Below are positions 47,030-55,989 of a DNA stretch of 64,000 nt, piece after piece (position 1 is the first letter of the stretch; every line of letters begins with the position of its first letter). Origin of the DNA: CADEFX01 sp963840425 (lineage in GTDB: Bacteria; Pseudomonadota; Alphaproteobacteria; Rhizobiales; Hyphomicrobiaceae); the NCBI GenBank assembly GCA_963840425.1, contig CAWIYZ010000007.1:1-64000 (forward strand), in the 5' to 3' direction. The translations under genes were made by a program, and so were the position numbers. The notes below the pieces were generated by a model. That model was given only the letters and a program-made list of their open reading frames with translations. It ran no database searches and had not been told where the DNA came from.

Positions 47030-47866
47030 ATGCGCGTAGGCGTCTTCTACTTCCCCACCGACTATGGCATTCACCCCGCGGAGTTGGGACGCGCGCTCGA
47101 GGAGCGCGGCTTCGACTCGGTTTATGTTCCCGAGCACACGCACATTCCAACCAGTCGCAAGAGCCCGTTTCCGGGCGGTGGCGAGCTTCCGAAGCGCTAC
47201 GCCCATACGCACGATCCCTTCGTCGCGCTCTCCTTCGTAGGTGCGGCCACCAAGAAGTTGAAACTCGGCACCGGCATTTGCCTCTTGCCCCAGCGTGATC
47301 CCATCGCCACGGCCAAGTGCGTGGCGAGCCTCGACCAGCTTTCGGGCGGGCGCGTGGTTTTCGGCATCGGCGCCGGCTGGAACATGGACGAGATGGAGAA
47401 CCACGGTGGCCGCTTCGCGGACCGGTACAAAATAATGAGCGATCGCATGAAGGCCATGAAGGCGATCTGGACCCAGGAGGCAGCGCAGTATCACGGCGAG
47501 TTCGCCAATTTCGATCCCATGTGGTCGTGGCCCAAACCGGTGCAGAAGCCGCATCCGCCGATCCTGCTCGGCGGCGAGACCGACCATACCTTGAAGCGTA
47601 TCGTCGAGTACGGTGACGGTTGGATTCCGCGTCCCGGCCGTGACGGCTGGGAGCCCAAGAGCGCGGTGGAGCGCTTGAGCAAGGCGGCGAAGGCGGCCGG
47701 CCGCGATCCCAAGTCACTGCAGATCGTGGTGTTCCGCGCCCCCGCGGACGCCGAGGCGCTGAAGCCCTATCGCGACACCAAGATCGACAGCGTGCTGTTC
47801 GACCTGCCGGATGTCAGTCGCGACGAGATCCTCAGCACGCTCGACAAGTACGCCAAGCTGATCTGA
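47030..47866 (+). CDS. LLM F420-type oxidoreductase, TIGR03619-like
   Basis: 278 residues. MRVGVFYFPTDYGIHPAELG, FDSVYVPEHTHIPTSRKSPF, GTGICLLPQRDPIATAKCVA, GGRVVFGIGAGWNMDEMENH and PPILLGGETDHTLKR are landmarks. It is strongly similar to the gene at 52682-53536, so the two are paralogues. The ATG at 47030 follows GGAGGAAA. It stops 10 bp before the next LLM gene, with which it is probably co-transcribed. Confidence 0.87.
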   Translation: MRVGVFYFPTDYGIHPAELGRALEERGFDSVYVPEHTHIPTSRKSPFPGGGELPKRYAHTHDPFVALSFVGAATKKLKLGTGICLLPQRDPIATAKCVASLDQLSGGRVVFGIGAGWNMDEMENHGGRFADRYKIMSDRMKAMKAIWTQEAAQYHGEFANFDPMWSWPKPVQKPHPPILLGGETDHTLKRIVEYGDGWIPRPGRDGWEPKSAVERLSKAAKAAGRDPKSLQIVVFRAPADAEALKPYRDTKIDSVLFDLPDVSRDEILSTLDKYAKLI

Positions 47867-47876
47867 GGGCATCGGC

Positions 47877-48848
47877 ATGGGTATCGCCGTCGGCCTCGGG
47901 CTCATGGAATTTCCGTTTGCCGATGCCGGCGGCTACTGGCGTTTCGTCGACATGTGCGAGGCGGGTGGCGTCGACTCGCTGTGGCAGACCGACCGCCTCG
48001 TCAGCCGCCAGCCGATCCTCGAGTGCATGACGGCTATCGCAGCGGTGGCCGGCCGCACGCGGCGGCTCAAGTTCGGCATGAACGTGGTGTCGCTGGCGCT
48101 GCGCGACCCGGTGCTCGTCGCCAAGCAGTGCGCCACCATCGACGTGCTGTCCGAAGGGCGGCTGCTGCCGGCGTTCGGCGTCGGCAGTCCGCTGGCGCCT
48201 GAGTGGGCAGCCCTCAACCTCGACACCAAGACGCGTGGAGTACGCACCGACGAGGGCCTGGAGATCATCCGCCGCCTGTGGGTCGAGGACAGCGTCGATT
48301 TCGAAGGCAAGCATTTCCGTCTGACTGGCGCGTCCATCTCACCAAAGCCGGCACAACCCGATCTCCCCATGTGGATCGGCGGCTCAACGCCAGCGGCGGT
48401 GAAGCGCACGGCACGTTTCGGCACCGGCTGGCAGGCGGGCCCCGAGACCCCGGCCGAGGCGGCGCGCATGGTCACCGCCATCCGCGCCGCCGTGGTCGAA
48501 GCCGGCCGTAGCATCGATGATGATCACTACGGCTCCGGATTTCCGTTTTACTTCGGCCAGCCGGACGATCCGCCGTTGCATCGTGCCATGGAAGCCTATC
48601 GCCAGCGCACCAAGCGCGATCCGCTCGGCTACTTTGCCGTTGGTGACGCGGACGCAATTCTCGCGCGCATCGCCGACTATGTGGACGCCGGCGTCTCCAA
48701 GTTCGTGCTGCGTCCCGCCGTGCAGGGTGACGATGCCGTGCTCGCGCAAACCCGCCGCCTCATCGACGAGGTTCTGCCCCGCGTCACCTCCCGCTGGCCG
48801 CGCACGGCGAAGGTCGCAGCTGCGACGGCCGCGATTGCTCGGGCGTAG
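47877..48848 (+). CDS. LLM-class F420/flavin oxidoreductase
   Basis: 323 residues. GVDSLWQTDRLVSRQPILEC, LKFGMNVVSLALRDPVLVAK, LSEGRLLPAFGVGSPLAPEW and LPMWIGGSTPAAVKRT are LLM landmarks; WQTDRL replaces the usual SDH/EHH cofactor segment. Its start is 10 bp after the preceding LLM stop, suggesting these two act in one pathway. Confidence 0.82.
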   Translation: MGIAVGLGLMEFPFADAGGYWRFVDMCEAGGVDSLWQTDRLVSRQPILECMTAIAAVAGRTRRLKFGMNVVSLALRDPVLVAKQCATIDVLSEGRLLPAFGVGSPLAPEWAALNLDTKTRGVRTDEGLEIIRRLWVEDSVDFEGKHFRLTGASISPKPAQPDLPMWIGGSTPAAVKRTARFGTGWQAGPETPAEAARMVTAIRAAVVEAGRSIDDDHYGSGFPFYFGQPDDPPLHRAMEAYRQRTKRDPLGYFAVGDADAILARIADYVDAGVSKFVLRPAVQGDDAVLAQTRRLIDEVLPRVTSRWPRTAKVAAATAAIARA

Positions 48849-48857
48849 AGCCACAAC

Positions 48858-49036
48858 TGTCATCCCGGCCAAGCGCGGGCCGATGCGATCATCGTAGCGC
48901 CCTGAGTCTCTCCCGCGCGCGAGCCGGGACCCAGAACCTGATGCGGCAGCCACCCGTCCTTGGGCCCTGGGTCCCGGTCTCGTCATGCCGTGAGGCATGC
49001 TTTCAGCATGACGCTCGCCCGGGATGACAATTCGAG
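48858..49036. repeat. Mosaic intergenic repeat, GTCATCCCGG type
   Basis: Begins CTGTCATCCCGGCCAAGCGC and ends CGCCCGGGATGACAA, with GAGCCGGGACCCAG and CCCTGGGTCCCGG inside and a small GTCATGCCGTGAGGCATG/AGCATGAC segment. The first ~100 bp match 36437-36540. It lies between the LLM run and the convergent CoA transferase. Confidence 0.7.
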
Positions 49037-49063
49037 CTTGAGGTGAGCCAGCGGTCGCGGGCC

Positions 49064-50248
49064 TCACACCACACCCTTCTCCTTCAACCCGCGCATATCC
49101 GCGGCGCTCACGCCGCACAACTCCCCGAGCAGCGTCTCCGTATGCTCGCCGAGCTTGGGCGGGCGCGTCAGCTCCACAGGCGAGTCCGACAGCTTGATCG
49201 GGGAGCCCACGGTCTGATACGTGCGCCCGCTCGTCGGCTCCTCGAGATCGACCACCATGCCACGCGCTCTCAGGTGCGGATCGGCCAGCACCTCGGCCGT
49301 GTCCTGGCAGGCGCCGCACGGCACGCCGGCATCGCCCATCAACTTCATCACCTCGTGCTTGGTATGCTTCTTTGTCCACGCCTCGACGATGGCATCGAGT
49401 GCCGCCCGGTTCTCGTAGCGCGCAGCCGGCGTCTTGAAGCGTTGATCCTCCGCCAACTCCGGCTGGCCCATCACTTGGAGAACTGCCGGCCACATCTGCG
49501 GCTGCGCATAGAGGAACACGTAGTCGTTCGGCCCGCCCGGTGCGCAGGCATAGGTCGTGCCCGGTGAGTTGCGGCCGAGCTGATTGCCGGTGCGCTCCAG
49601 CGGCCCGCCGTAGCGCTGATGGTCGCGCAGGCTGACGCGGATCAGGTTCACCACCGAGTCCTGCATGGAGACTTCCACGTGCTGGCCGCGCCCGGTCGCG
49701 TGGCGCTGCTGCAGCGCCGTCAGGATGCCGATGGCCATGTGCATGCCGGTCCCGGAGTCCCCGATCGCTGGCCACACGTAGGTCGGCGGCTTGTCGGGAA
49801 AGCCCGTGACGCACATGGCGCCGCCCATGGCCTGCGCGATCGGCTCGAAGCTCTTGAAGTGGCTGTAGGGACCATAGGTGCCGAAGCCCTTGATGGTGGC
49901 GTAAATGAGCTTCGGGTTCAGCTTGGAAACCGCATCGTAGCCGAACCCCAGCCGCTCGAGCGCGCCGGGGCCAAAGTTCTCGATCAGCACGTCCGACTTG
50001 GCGATCACCTGCCGGAACAGCTCCTTGCCCGCGTCACTTTTGAGATTGAGGGTCAGGCTGCGCTTGTTGGCGTTGAAGACATGAAAGAACAATCCGTCGT
50101 TGCTCTGGCTGCGTGCCACGTCGCCGCCCTTCGGGTCCTCCAGCTTGATTACGTCGGCGCCGAAAAACCCCAGGATCTGCGCGCAGGCCGGGCCCGCCTG
50201 GTTGTGAGTCATGTCGATGACCCGGATGCCTGACAGGGCCTGCTGCAT
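49064..50248 (-). CDS. CaiB/BaiF family CoA transferase
   Basis: 394 residues. MTHNQAGPACAQILGFFGAD, IKLEDPKGGDVARSQ, PAIGDSGTGMHMAIGILTAL with the catalytic Asp in GDSGTG, and SMQDSVVNLIRVSLRDHQR follow the formyl-CoA transferase subfamily, but the GGGQP loop of Frc is replaced by a PGGPND region, so a different acyl substrate is likely. Last gene of the leftward LLM-MFS-DehI-CaiB unit; it may activate a carboxylic acid produced by that unit. Confidence 0.85.
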   Translation of the reverse strand: MQQALSGIRVIDMTHNQAGPACAQILGFFGADVIKLEDPKGGDVARSQSNDGLFFHVFNANKRSLTLNLKSDAGKELFRQVIAKSDVLIENFGPGALERLGFGYDAVSKLNPKLIYATIKGFGTYGPYSHFKSFEPIAQAMGGAMCVTGFPDKPPTYVWPAIGDSGTGMHMAIGILTALQQRHATGRGQHVEVSMQDSVVNLIRVSLRDHQRYGGPLERTGNQLGRNSPGTTYACAPGGPNDYVFLYAQPQMWPAVLQVMGQPELAEDQRFKTPAARYENRAALDAIVEAWTKKHTKHEVMKLMGDAGVPCGACQDTAEVLADPHLRARGMVVDLEEPTSGRTYQTVGSPIKLSDSPVELTRPPKLGEHTETLLGELCGVSAADMRGLKEKGVV

Positions 50249-50289
50249 GGTTGCGTCCTCCGCTTTTCAACGTTTCTCTGGGTATCAGC

Positions 50290-51117
50290 CTATACTGTAC
50301 TCGGCAGCGCGTCGCGTATGAGGCGGCCGAACACCACCATCTCCGGGCTGGTCTTGCGGTATGTCGCGAGTGCATCCAGCACGCGTGCGCGATCCAGGCC
50401 CGACGGCATGGCGGGTGCCGCGGCGCTTGCCGGTAGGCGCGCAAAGATGTCCGGCACGGCTGCATCTATACGTGCGCGCAGCAGGTCATAGGCGGCATGT
50501 GTCTCAGCCGCAGCGTTGCGCGGCGCCAGGACCACCGACAGATGCGCCATCAGCCCCGGCCAATGTCCCAGCATCCGGTAGAGGCCCGGTACGAAAGGTC
50601 CGTCCGCCGCCGTCGCCGCAAAGCGCATCAGCACGGCGCGCAGCGCCTCATCGAGCGTGGCCATGTCCACCAGTTTCGGCGGTGCAGGCAGCGGCTGGGG
50701 CGGTGACCAGGTACTCGCCTTGGTACCATCGGCCTTGGGCTTGTCGCCTGCGAGCAGCATCTTCAAGAGTGCGGCAAACATCATGTTGGCAGGCGCCACG
50801 CGCACGAAGCCTTCGCATGTGGCGCGCACCGCGGCTTCTGCGCTCGCATCGACCCCCAACACATGCAAAGCTTCGCGCGAGATTGGCGCCAGGGGTGCAA
50901 CGGGCAGGTCTGCTGCCAGCCGCCAGCTCGTCTCCTGGGCACTGCCATCGCGAAACGCCGGCGCTACCGTGCCCCACGCCCATTCCAGCAATCCAGGCGT
51001 CGTCGCCAAATGCCGGTAAATGGCGGAGACGTAGGGCACCGCGAACAGCCGCCGCACCTCCGCGAAAATATCCGCGATCTCGCCGCTTGCTTTCGCCTCG
51101 CTCAACTCCGCCAACAT
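50290..51117 (-). CDS. DehI-type 2-haloacid dehalogenase family protein
   Basis: 275 residues, all-helical. EAKASGEIADIFAEVRRLFAV, YVSAIYRHLATTPGLLEWAW and the second-half repeat VPGLYRMLGHWPGLMAHLS show the tandem-repeat pattern of the DehI family (PF10778), which hydrolyses the carbon-halogen bond of 2-haloacids without a covalent intermediate. The catalytic Asp/Asn could not be placed by eye. It is 18 bp from the MFS gene upstream and 41 bp from the CoA transferase downstream. Many DehI relatives are untested, so the true substrate is open. Confidence 0.7.
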   Translation of the reverse strand: MLAELSEAKASGEIADIFAEVRRLFAVPYVSAIYRHLATTPGLLEWAWGTVAPAFRDGSAQETSWRLAADLPVAPLAPISREALHVLGVDASAEAAVRATCEGFVRVAPANMMFAALLKMLLAGDKPKADGTKASTWSPPQPLPAPPKLVDMATLDEALRAVLMRFAATAADGPFVPGLYRMLGHWPGLMAHLSVVLAPRNAAAETHAAYDLLRARIDAAVPDIFARLPASAAAPAMPSGLDRARVLDALATYRKTSPEMVVFGRLIRDALPSTV

Positions 51118-51135
51118 ATCGAGAATCTCCCCATC

Positions 51136-52659
51136 TCATCCACTGCTCCGCGGTACAGCACGCATCAGCCAGGCCAACGGCACCGCAGCCGCCGCAGTGA
51201 AGGAAAAAAGAAAGAACGCGTTGATGTAGCCGATCATCGCCGCCTGCCGCTGCACCTCGCCCGACAGCACCATGAGACCACTGGGCGTGGCCATGGTCCA
51301 CAGTCCCATGACCTCCGGATAGGCCAGCGTCTTGTTGAAGGGTGTCAGAAACTCGGTCATGGTCGCGTAGTTGCCGGCGGACGAGCGCAGCATCAACACC
51401 ACGCTGGCGGAGATGAACAGGCTCGAGCCGAAGCTGCGCACGAGGTGAAACACGCCGGTCGCCTCGGTGATACGTGGCTGCGGCAGCGTGGCGAAGGCCA
51501 GCACCATCATGGGCGTGAAAGCCAGCCCGAAGCCGAAACCCTGCAGCACGTTGGTCCAGAACACGTCGAAGTTCGTCATGTTGATGTCGAGCTGTGCCAT
51601 GGCCCAGCCCGAGATCGCCTGCGTTGCCAGCCCGCACGACACCGCCAAGCGTGGATTCCATCGCGTGAACGGCACCACGATCAGGAACGACAGCCAATTG
51701 CCGATGCCGCGCGCCGCCAGCAGCATGCCGACCATGCTGTCGGGATAGCCGCGCAGGTCGTGCAGCAGGATGGGGAACAGCACCATGGGCGTGAAGCTCA
51801 GCGCGCCCATGACGAAAGACAACATGAGGCCGATGGAGAAATTGCGATCGAGCAGCAAGCGCGGATCCAGGAACGGCCGCTTGGCCGTCAGGCTGTGCAC
51901 CACGAATATCCACAGGCACAGCACCACGATGCCGGCCTCGATCCAAATCTCCGTCGACTCGAACCAGTCCAGCCGCTGACCCCGGTCGATGATGAGCTGC
52001 GCCGCCGCAATCGCCAGCGAGAGTGCGATGAAGCCGGTCCAGTCGAACTCGGCGTGTTTGCGCTCCGTGTGCTCGGAGAGCGCAAACCACACGGCTGTCA
52101 TGGCCGCAATGCCCGGCGGCACGATCATGAAGAACGCGCCGCGCCAGCTGTATTCCTCGGCAATCATGCTGCCCACGACCGGTCCCATTACCGGGCCTGC
52201 CACGCTGCCCACGCCCCACAGCATCATGACCAGCGCGTGCATGTGGCGCGGGAACGTCGCCAGCAGAACGGCCTGGCCCATCGGCATGATCGGCGCGCCG
52301 AACACACCCTGGCCGACGCGATAGAGCACCAGCGTCTCCAGGCTCGTGGCCAATCCGCACAAGAGCGAGCACACCGTGAAGCCGGTCACGGAAAAGAACA
52401 GCAGGTTGCGCCAGCCGAGCCGGTTGGCGAGCCAGCCGGTCATGGGGGTCGCGACCGCGGTTGCCACCAGGTTCGAGGTCACCACCCAGGCGATCTGGTC
52501 GGGCGTCGCCGAGAACGTGCCACGCATCTGCGGCAGCACCACGTTGACCAGCGTGATGGTCATGCCGAACAGCAGCGTGGTGAGCGGCACCATCGCCATA
52601 ATGAGCCATTGCCGGCCGCCGATGCTGGATAGGCCGGCCTCACCCGCGGTCGCGGTCAT
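51136..52659 (-). CDS. DHA2-type multidrug efflux MFS transporter
   Basis: 507 residues, ~14 membrane helices. TGWLANRLGWRNLLFF (motif A) and GSVAGPVMGPVVGSM (motif C) assign it to the DHA2 family. It is a paralogue of the pump at 14398-15925. No membrane-fusion gene is adjacent. It starts 22 bp after the LLM stop and ends 18 bp before the DehI gene, so it is in one operon with them, probably exporting (or importing) the compound they handle. Confidence 0.87.
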   Translation of the reverse strand: MTATAGEAGLSSIGGRQWLIMAMVPLTTLLFGMTITLVNVVLPQMRGTFSATPDQIAWVVTSNLVATAVATPMTGWLANRLGWRNLLFFSVTGFTVCSLLCGLATSLETLVLYRVGQGVFGAPIMPMGQAVLLATFPRHMHALVMMLWGVGSVAGPVMGPVVGSMIAEEYSWRGAFFMIVPPGIAAMTAVWFALSEHTERKHAEFDWTGFIALSLAIAAAQLIIDRGQRLDWFESTEIWIEAGIVVLCLWIFVVHSLTAKRPFLDPRLLLDRNFSIGLMLSFVMGALSFTPMVLFPILLHDLRGYPDSMVGMLLAARGIGNWLSFLIVVPFTRWNPRLAVSCGLATQAISGWAMAQLDINMTNFDVFWTNVLQGFGFGLAFTPMMVLAFATLPQPRITEATGVFHLVRSFGSSLFISASVVLMLRSSAGNYATMTEFLTPFNKTLAYPEVMGLWTMATPSGLMVLSGEVQRQAAMIGYINAFFLFSFTAAAAVPLAWLMRAVPRSSG

Positions 52660-52681
52660 CGCCTGGGATGCGCTCCTGCCC

Positions 52682-53536
52682 TCAGGCGTTGACCTGGCGA
52701 ATGACGCCCGCGCACTTGTCGAGAAGCGGCAGGATTTCGTCCGCCTTGGCCGCCGGCAGCTGGAAGATGATGCGCGTCACGCCGGCATCCCGGTACTTCT
52801 TGATGAGATCGGCGTCCTGCGCCACCCCCCAGACCGAGATCGGAATGCTGGCAGGGTCGCGCCCGGCGTCGGTCACCATCTTGCGGAATTCCGGCAGCAG
52901 CGGCAGCAACTCGGGATAGGCGGGCCGGCGCGCGTGCGGCAGCCAGCCGTCGCCGTAGGCGATGGCGCGGCGCACCGAATAGGGGAAGGCACCGCCGATG
53001 ATGATCGGCGGATGCGGCTTTTGCACTGGCTTGGGCCACATCATCATGGGCGGGAAGTTGACGAACCGGCCGCTGAACTCGGGCTTGGACTTGGTCCAGA
53101 TCACCTTCATGGCCTCGATGCGCTCCTGCATCAGCGAGAAGCGCGTCTTGAACTCGGTGCCGTGATCGGCCATCTCCTCCGCGTTCCACCCGCCGCCTAC
53201 GCCGAACAGGAAACGCCCGCCCGAGATCTGGTCGAGGCTCGCGACCTCCTTGGCCGTGTGGATCGGGTCGCGCTGGATGACGAGGCAGATGCCGGTGCCG
53301 AGCTTCAGTTTCTTTGTGGCAACTGCTGCCGCTGTCAGCGTCACGAACGGGTCCATGACGTCGTAGTACATCTTCGGCACCTCGCCGCCCGAGGGGAATG
53401 GCGACTTGCGCGACAGGGGAATGTGCGAGTGCTCGGGCGCCCACAGCGATTCGAACCCGCGCTCCTCCAGCGCGCGCCCGAGGTCGACAGGTCCGATGGA
53501 ATAGTCCGTGAAAAAGATCGCAGCCCCGAAGTCCAT
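52682..53536 (-). CDS. LLM F420-type oxidoreductase, TIGR03619-like
   Basis: 284 residues from the ATG at 53536, preceded by GGAGGAAA. FTDYSIGPVDLGRALEERG, ESLWAPEHSHIPLSRKSPF, GTGICLVIQRDPIHTAKEVA, GGRFLFGVGGGWNAEEMADH and PPIIIGGAFPYSVRRA. Close paralogue of the 47030 gene. First gene of the leftward LLM-MFS-DehI-CaiB unit. Confidence 0.87.
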   Translation of the reverse strand: MDFGAAIFFTDYSIGPVDLGRALEERGFESLWAPEHSHIPLSRKSPFPSGGEVPKMYYDVMDPFVTLTAAAVATKKLKLGTGICLVIQRDPIHTAKEVASLDQISGGRFLFGVGGGWNAEEMADHGTEFKTRFSLMQERIEAMKVIWTKSKPEFSGRFVNFPPMMMWPKPVQKPHPPIIIGGAFPYSVRRAIAYGDGWLPHARRPAYPELLPLLPEFRKMVTDAGRDPASIPISVWGVAQDADLIKKYRDAGVTRIIFQLPAAKADEILPLLDKCAGVIRQVNA

Positions 53537-53816
53537 GTTTCCTCCGTCTTCTGGTGCAGGCTTGTTGAGGCTCAGCCTAGCCCAATTGCCGCTCCGTCGC
53601 GACCCGCAGTTATGGGCCGGCCGTGCGCTGAGGTAGGGCCTGTCGTGTTCGGCGTGCATGATCGCAAGTCACGCACACGTCGTTGCGGTGTGCTCGCCGA
53701 CGGTGATTGTGCGGGCCAGGAGGAGGGGTATGCCATGACGATCGAGCTAACGCCGTTGCGCGGTTCAGGCCATACTCGGCATGGCGGTTCACTAAGTTTT
53801 TTTGGGGGAGGAACGA

Positions 53817-54383
53817 ATGCATCGATTGCTCGCGGCCGTTTGTTGGCCAGTCAAGTCATTGAAGCTCGCAGCCTGCTACGCAATCCTGGCAGCACTTGTT
53901 GTCGGCTTCGGTGCGTCTGCGGACGCACAGGCGCAAGCGGTTCGCATCGTCGCGCTCGGGGCGAGCAACACCTACGGCAAGGGCGTCGCGCGCGGACAGG
54001 ACTATCCGGCCCATTTGCAGGGTCTGTTGAAGCAGAAGGGCGTCAATGCGGTCGTAACCAACGCCGGGATTAACGGCGACACGACGGGCGGCATGCTGGC
54101 GCGCTTGGGCAGCGCAGTACCTGCGGGAACCCAGATCGTCATCCTGCAGCCAGGTGGGAACGATCGGCGCCAGGGTCAGGAAGGGCAGCGTGCTGGCAAC
54201 ATCGCCAAGATGCGCAGCCAGCTTGCGGCGCGCAGCGTGAAAGTAGTCGTGATGGAAAACGACGCGTTCCGGGCGGTGCCACAGAGCGAGCGTGCCGCCG
54301 ACGGAGTGCACTTCACGCCACGAGGCTACGCCATTCTTGCGCAGAATATCCTGCCGCAGGTTCTGGCGGCGGTCGGCAAGTGA
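53817..54383 (+). CDS. Exported SGNH/GDSL hydrolase (TesA-like arylesterase) with variant block I
   Basis: 188 residues. A signal or anchor spans ~17-38 (LAACYAILAALVVGFGASADAQ). Block I reads ALGASNTYGKG, keeping the nucleophile Ser50 but with Ala in place of the Asp of GDS. GINGDTTGGML (block II-like), PGGND (block III) and DGVHFTP (Asp162, His165; block V) complete the set. The ATG at 53817 follows GGGAGGA. An esterase or thioesterase acting in the periplasm is likely; the substrate is unknown. Confidence 0.8.
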   Translation: MHRLLAAVCWPVKSLKLAACYAILAALVVGFGASADAQAQAVRIVALGASNTYGKGVARGQDYPAHLQGLLKQKGVNAVVTNAGINGDTTGGMLARLGSAVPAGTQIVILQPGGNDRRQGQEGQRAGNIAKMRSQLAARSVKVVVMENDAFRAVPQSERAADGVHFTPRGYAILAQNILPQVLAAVGK

Positions 54384-54654
54384 GGCTGGTGGAACTCGTC
54401 AAACCACCTAATCACACGGCCACTTGAAAAGCGGGCGCGTCGCGACAATTCGGCGCGCATCATCTGCCCTGCTGCGCCCACGTGCCCGCCAACACGCGCC
54501 TGAGCTGCACGGCTCTCTTACCGCCGTGGCCATTGTTTCTGGTGGAACAGCGGCAACCCCGCAACCGGCTAAGGTACGAACCAGTTTTGGTTATTTCACA
54601 GGCCAAGCACTGTCGCTTCATCGCAGCGACTTGGCCCAGCACGGGAAACTCGTC

Positions 54655-55515
54655 ATGCAGAAGATCGCCGTTATCGGGGCGACGGGAATGCTCGGCCTGC
54701 CGGTCGTCGAGGAGCTGGTGAATGCGGGTTTCCAGGTGACCGCCCTGGTCCGCGACCCTCAGAGCGCGATGAGGCGTCTGCCGGCAGATGTGAGGATCGT
54801 GCAAGCAGATGTGCGCGACATCGAGAGCCTGGAGGCCGGGCTGAGCGGTCAGGACGCGGTTTATCTGAACCTGTCCATCGCGCCATCCGCCAGGGAGGGT
54901 GACTTCCACACTGAGAAGGAAGGCCTCGACAACATCATCGCCGCCGCGCATGGCGCCGGGATCAAACGGATCGCTTATCTCTCGGCGATGATCGAGCAGC
55001 TCAACCCGGACCGGTGGTGGGGCATCGACATCTGGAGAAAGGCCATCTCGCGCATCAAGACCTCCGGCATCTCCTACACCATCTTCTACGCCACGAACTT
55101 CATGGAGACGCTGCCGGAAAAGCACATGTGCGGGCACACGCTTTCGCTGGTGGGAACGGCGCAATATCCCAACTACTGGATTGCGGCGCGCGACTATGCG
55201 CTGCAGGTCGCCAGATCGTTCCGGATGGCCAGGGCCACGAACCGCGAATACTTCGTGCAAGGTCCCGAGCCGCTCACCTATGACGAGGCTACCATCAGGT
55301 TTGCGAGAAGCTTCGGGCGGCGGTTGCTCGTCGTCAGAATTCCGCTTTCCGTTCTCAAGTGGCTCGGCACGTTCTCACGGCAGGCCAACTTCAGCGCCAA
55401 CATCCTCGAAGCCGTTCTGTCATATCCGGAGAAATTCAAAGCTCACAGGACGTGGAACGAGCTTGGCAGACCCGCCACGACGGTCGAGGCATTCGCGAGA
55501 GGGCTCAGGGTTTGA
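54655..55515 (+). CDS. NmrA-type NAD(P)-binding protein (atypical SDR)
   Basis: 286 residues. IAVIGATGMLGLPVVEELV is the GATGxxG dinucleotide loop; VTALVRDPQSAMRRLP and VRIVQADVRDIESLEAGLSG follow as in NmrA/ycf39-like proteins. YTIFYATNFMETLPEK and the C-terminal VEAFARGLRV agree. There is no catalytic Tyr-x-x-x-Lys, so it may be a redox sensor or a reductase of atypical mechanism. It stops 3 bp before the convergent LapA-like gene stop. Confidence 0.82.
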   Translation: MQKIAVIGATGMLGLPVVEELVNAGFQVTALVRDPQSAMRRLPADVRIVQADVRDIESLEAGLSGQDAVYLNLSIAPSAREGDFHTEKEGLDNIIAAAHGAGIKRIAYLSAMIEQLNPDRWWGIDIWRKAISRIKTSGISYTIFYATNFMETLPEKHMCGHTLSLVGTAQYPNYWIAARDYALQVARSFRMARATNREYFVQGPEPLTYDEATIRFARSFGRRLLVVRIPLSVLKWLGTFSRQANFSANILEAVLSYPEKFKAHRTWNELGRPATTVEAFARGLRV

Positions 55516-55518
55516 ATT

Positions 55519-55746
55519 TCACGCCTCTTTGTGTTGCTTCGTTCCTTCGACGGCCCAGCGCATCAGAGCCCATGCGCTGCCACCCGTGGCCATGCCGAGC
55601 AGGTAGATCACCATCATCAAGAACGCCAACGGAGCGCTCATCCTGAGGCCGAGGAACGAGATCGTGACGCTCTGCAGGTTCTGAAGCGCGAAAATCAACA
55701 TCGCAGCGACGAGGGTCGCAATCACAGCCGTGTGTATCCACCGCAT
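55519..55746 (-). CDS. Small LapA-like (DUF1049) membrane protein
   Basis: 75 residues with two membrane helices: IHTAVIATLVAAMLIFALQN and LAFLMMVIYLLGMATGGSAW. The linking NLQSVTISFLGLRMS (Q-N-x-x-x-V-x-I-x-F) is the LapA/DUF1049 mark; E. coli LapA works with LapB in lipopolysaccharide assembly. The ATG at 55746 follows GGGAGG. A longer upstream reading in the same frame is antisense to the dioxygenase gene and is not part of this protein. Confidence 0.75.
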   Translation of the reverse strand: MRWIHTAVIATLVAAMLIFALQNLQSVTISFLGLRMSAPLAFLMMVIYLLGMATGGSAWALMRWAVEGTKQHKEA

Positions 55747-55989
55747 GCTCAACCTCCCTGCGGTCCGAGTCGACGCCGGGTCATGTCCTGGCCAGCAACC
55801 TCGGGTTCTCCCTCCATCATCTCCGTCTATCGTCAAACTCCCTATCGGGACAAACCCCGAACTTTGCCAGGGAACACTGATGGTGTTTGGGTTAAGGCCA
55901 GCCCCGTTGGCATGCCGCCAGCGCGGCCCTATCATCGCCATGCGTCGAGGTAAGGGTTCACCCGACCCTTGAACCCCGGAGGCTGCACC

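Noticed and set aside
53739..53816. Small frame starting MTIELTPLRG after a strong AGGAGGAGG
   Set aside because: It has no stop before the esterase gene, which it overlaps in another frame, and no recognisable motif. It may be a leftover start of a lost gene.
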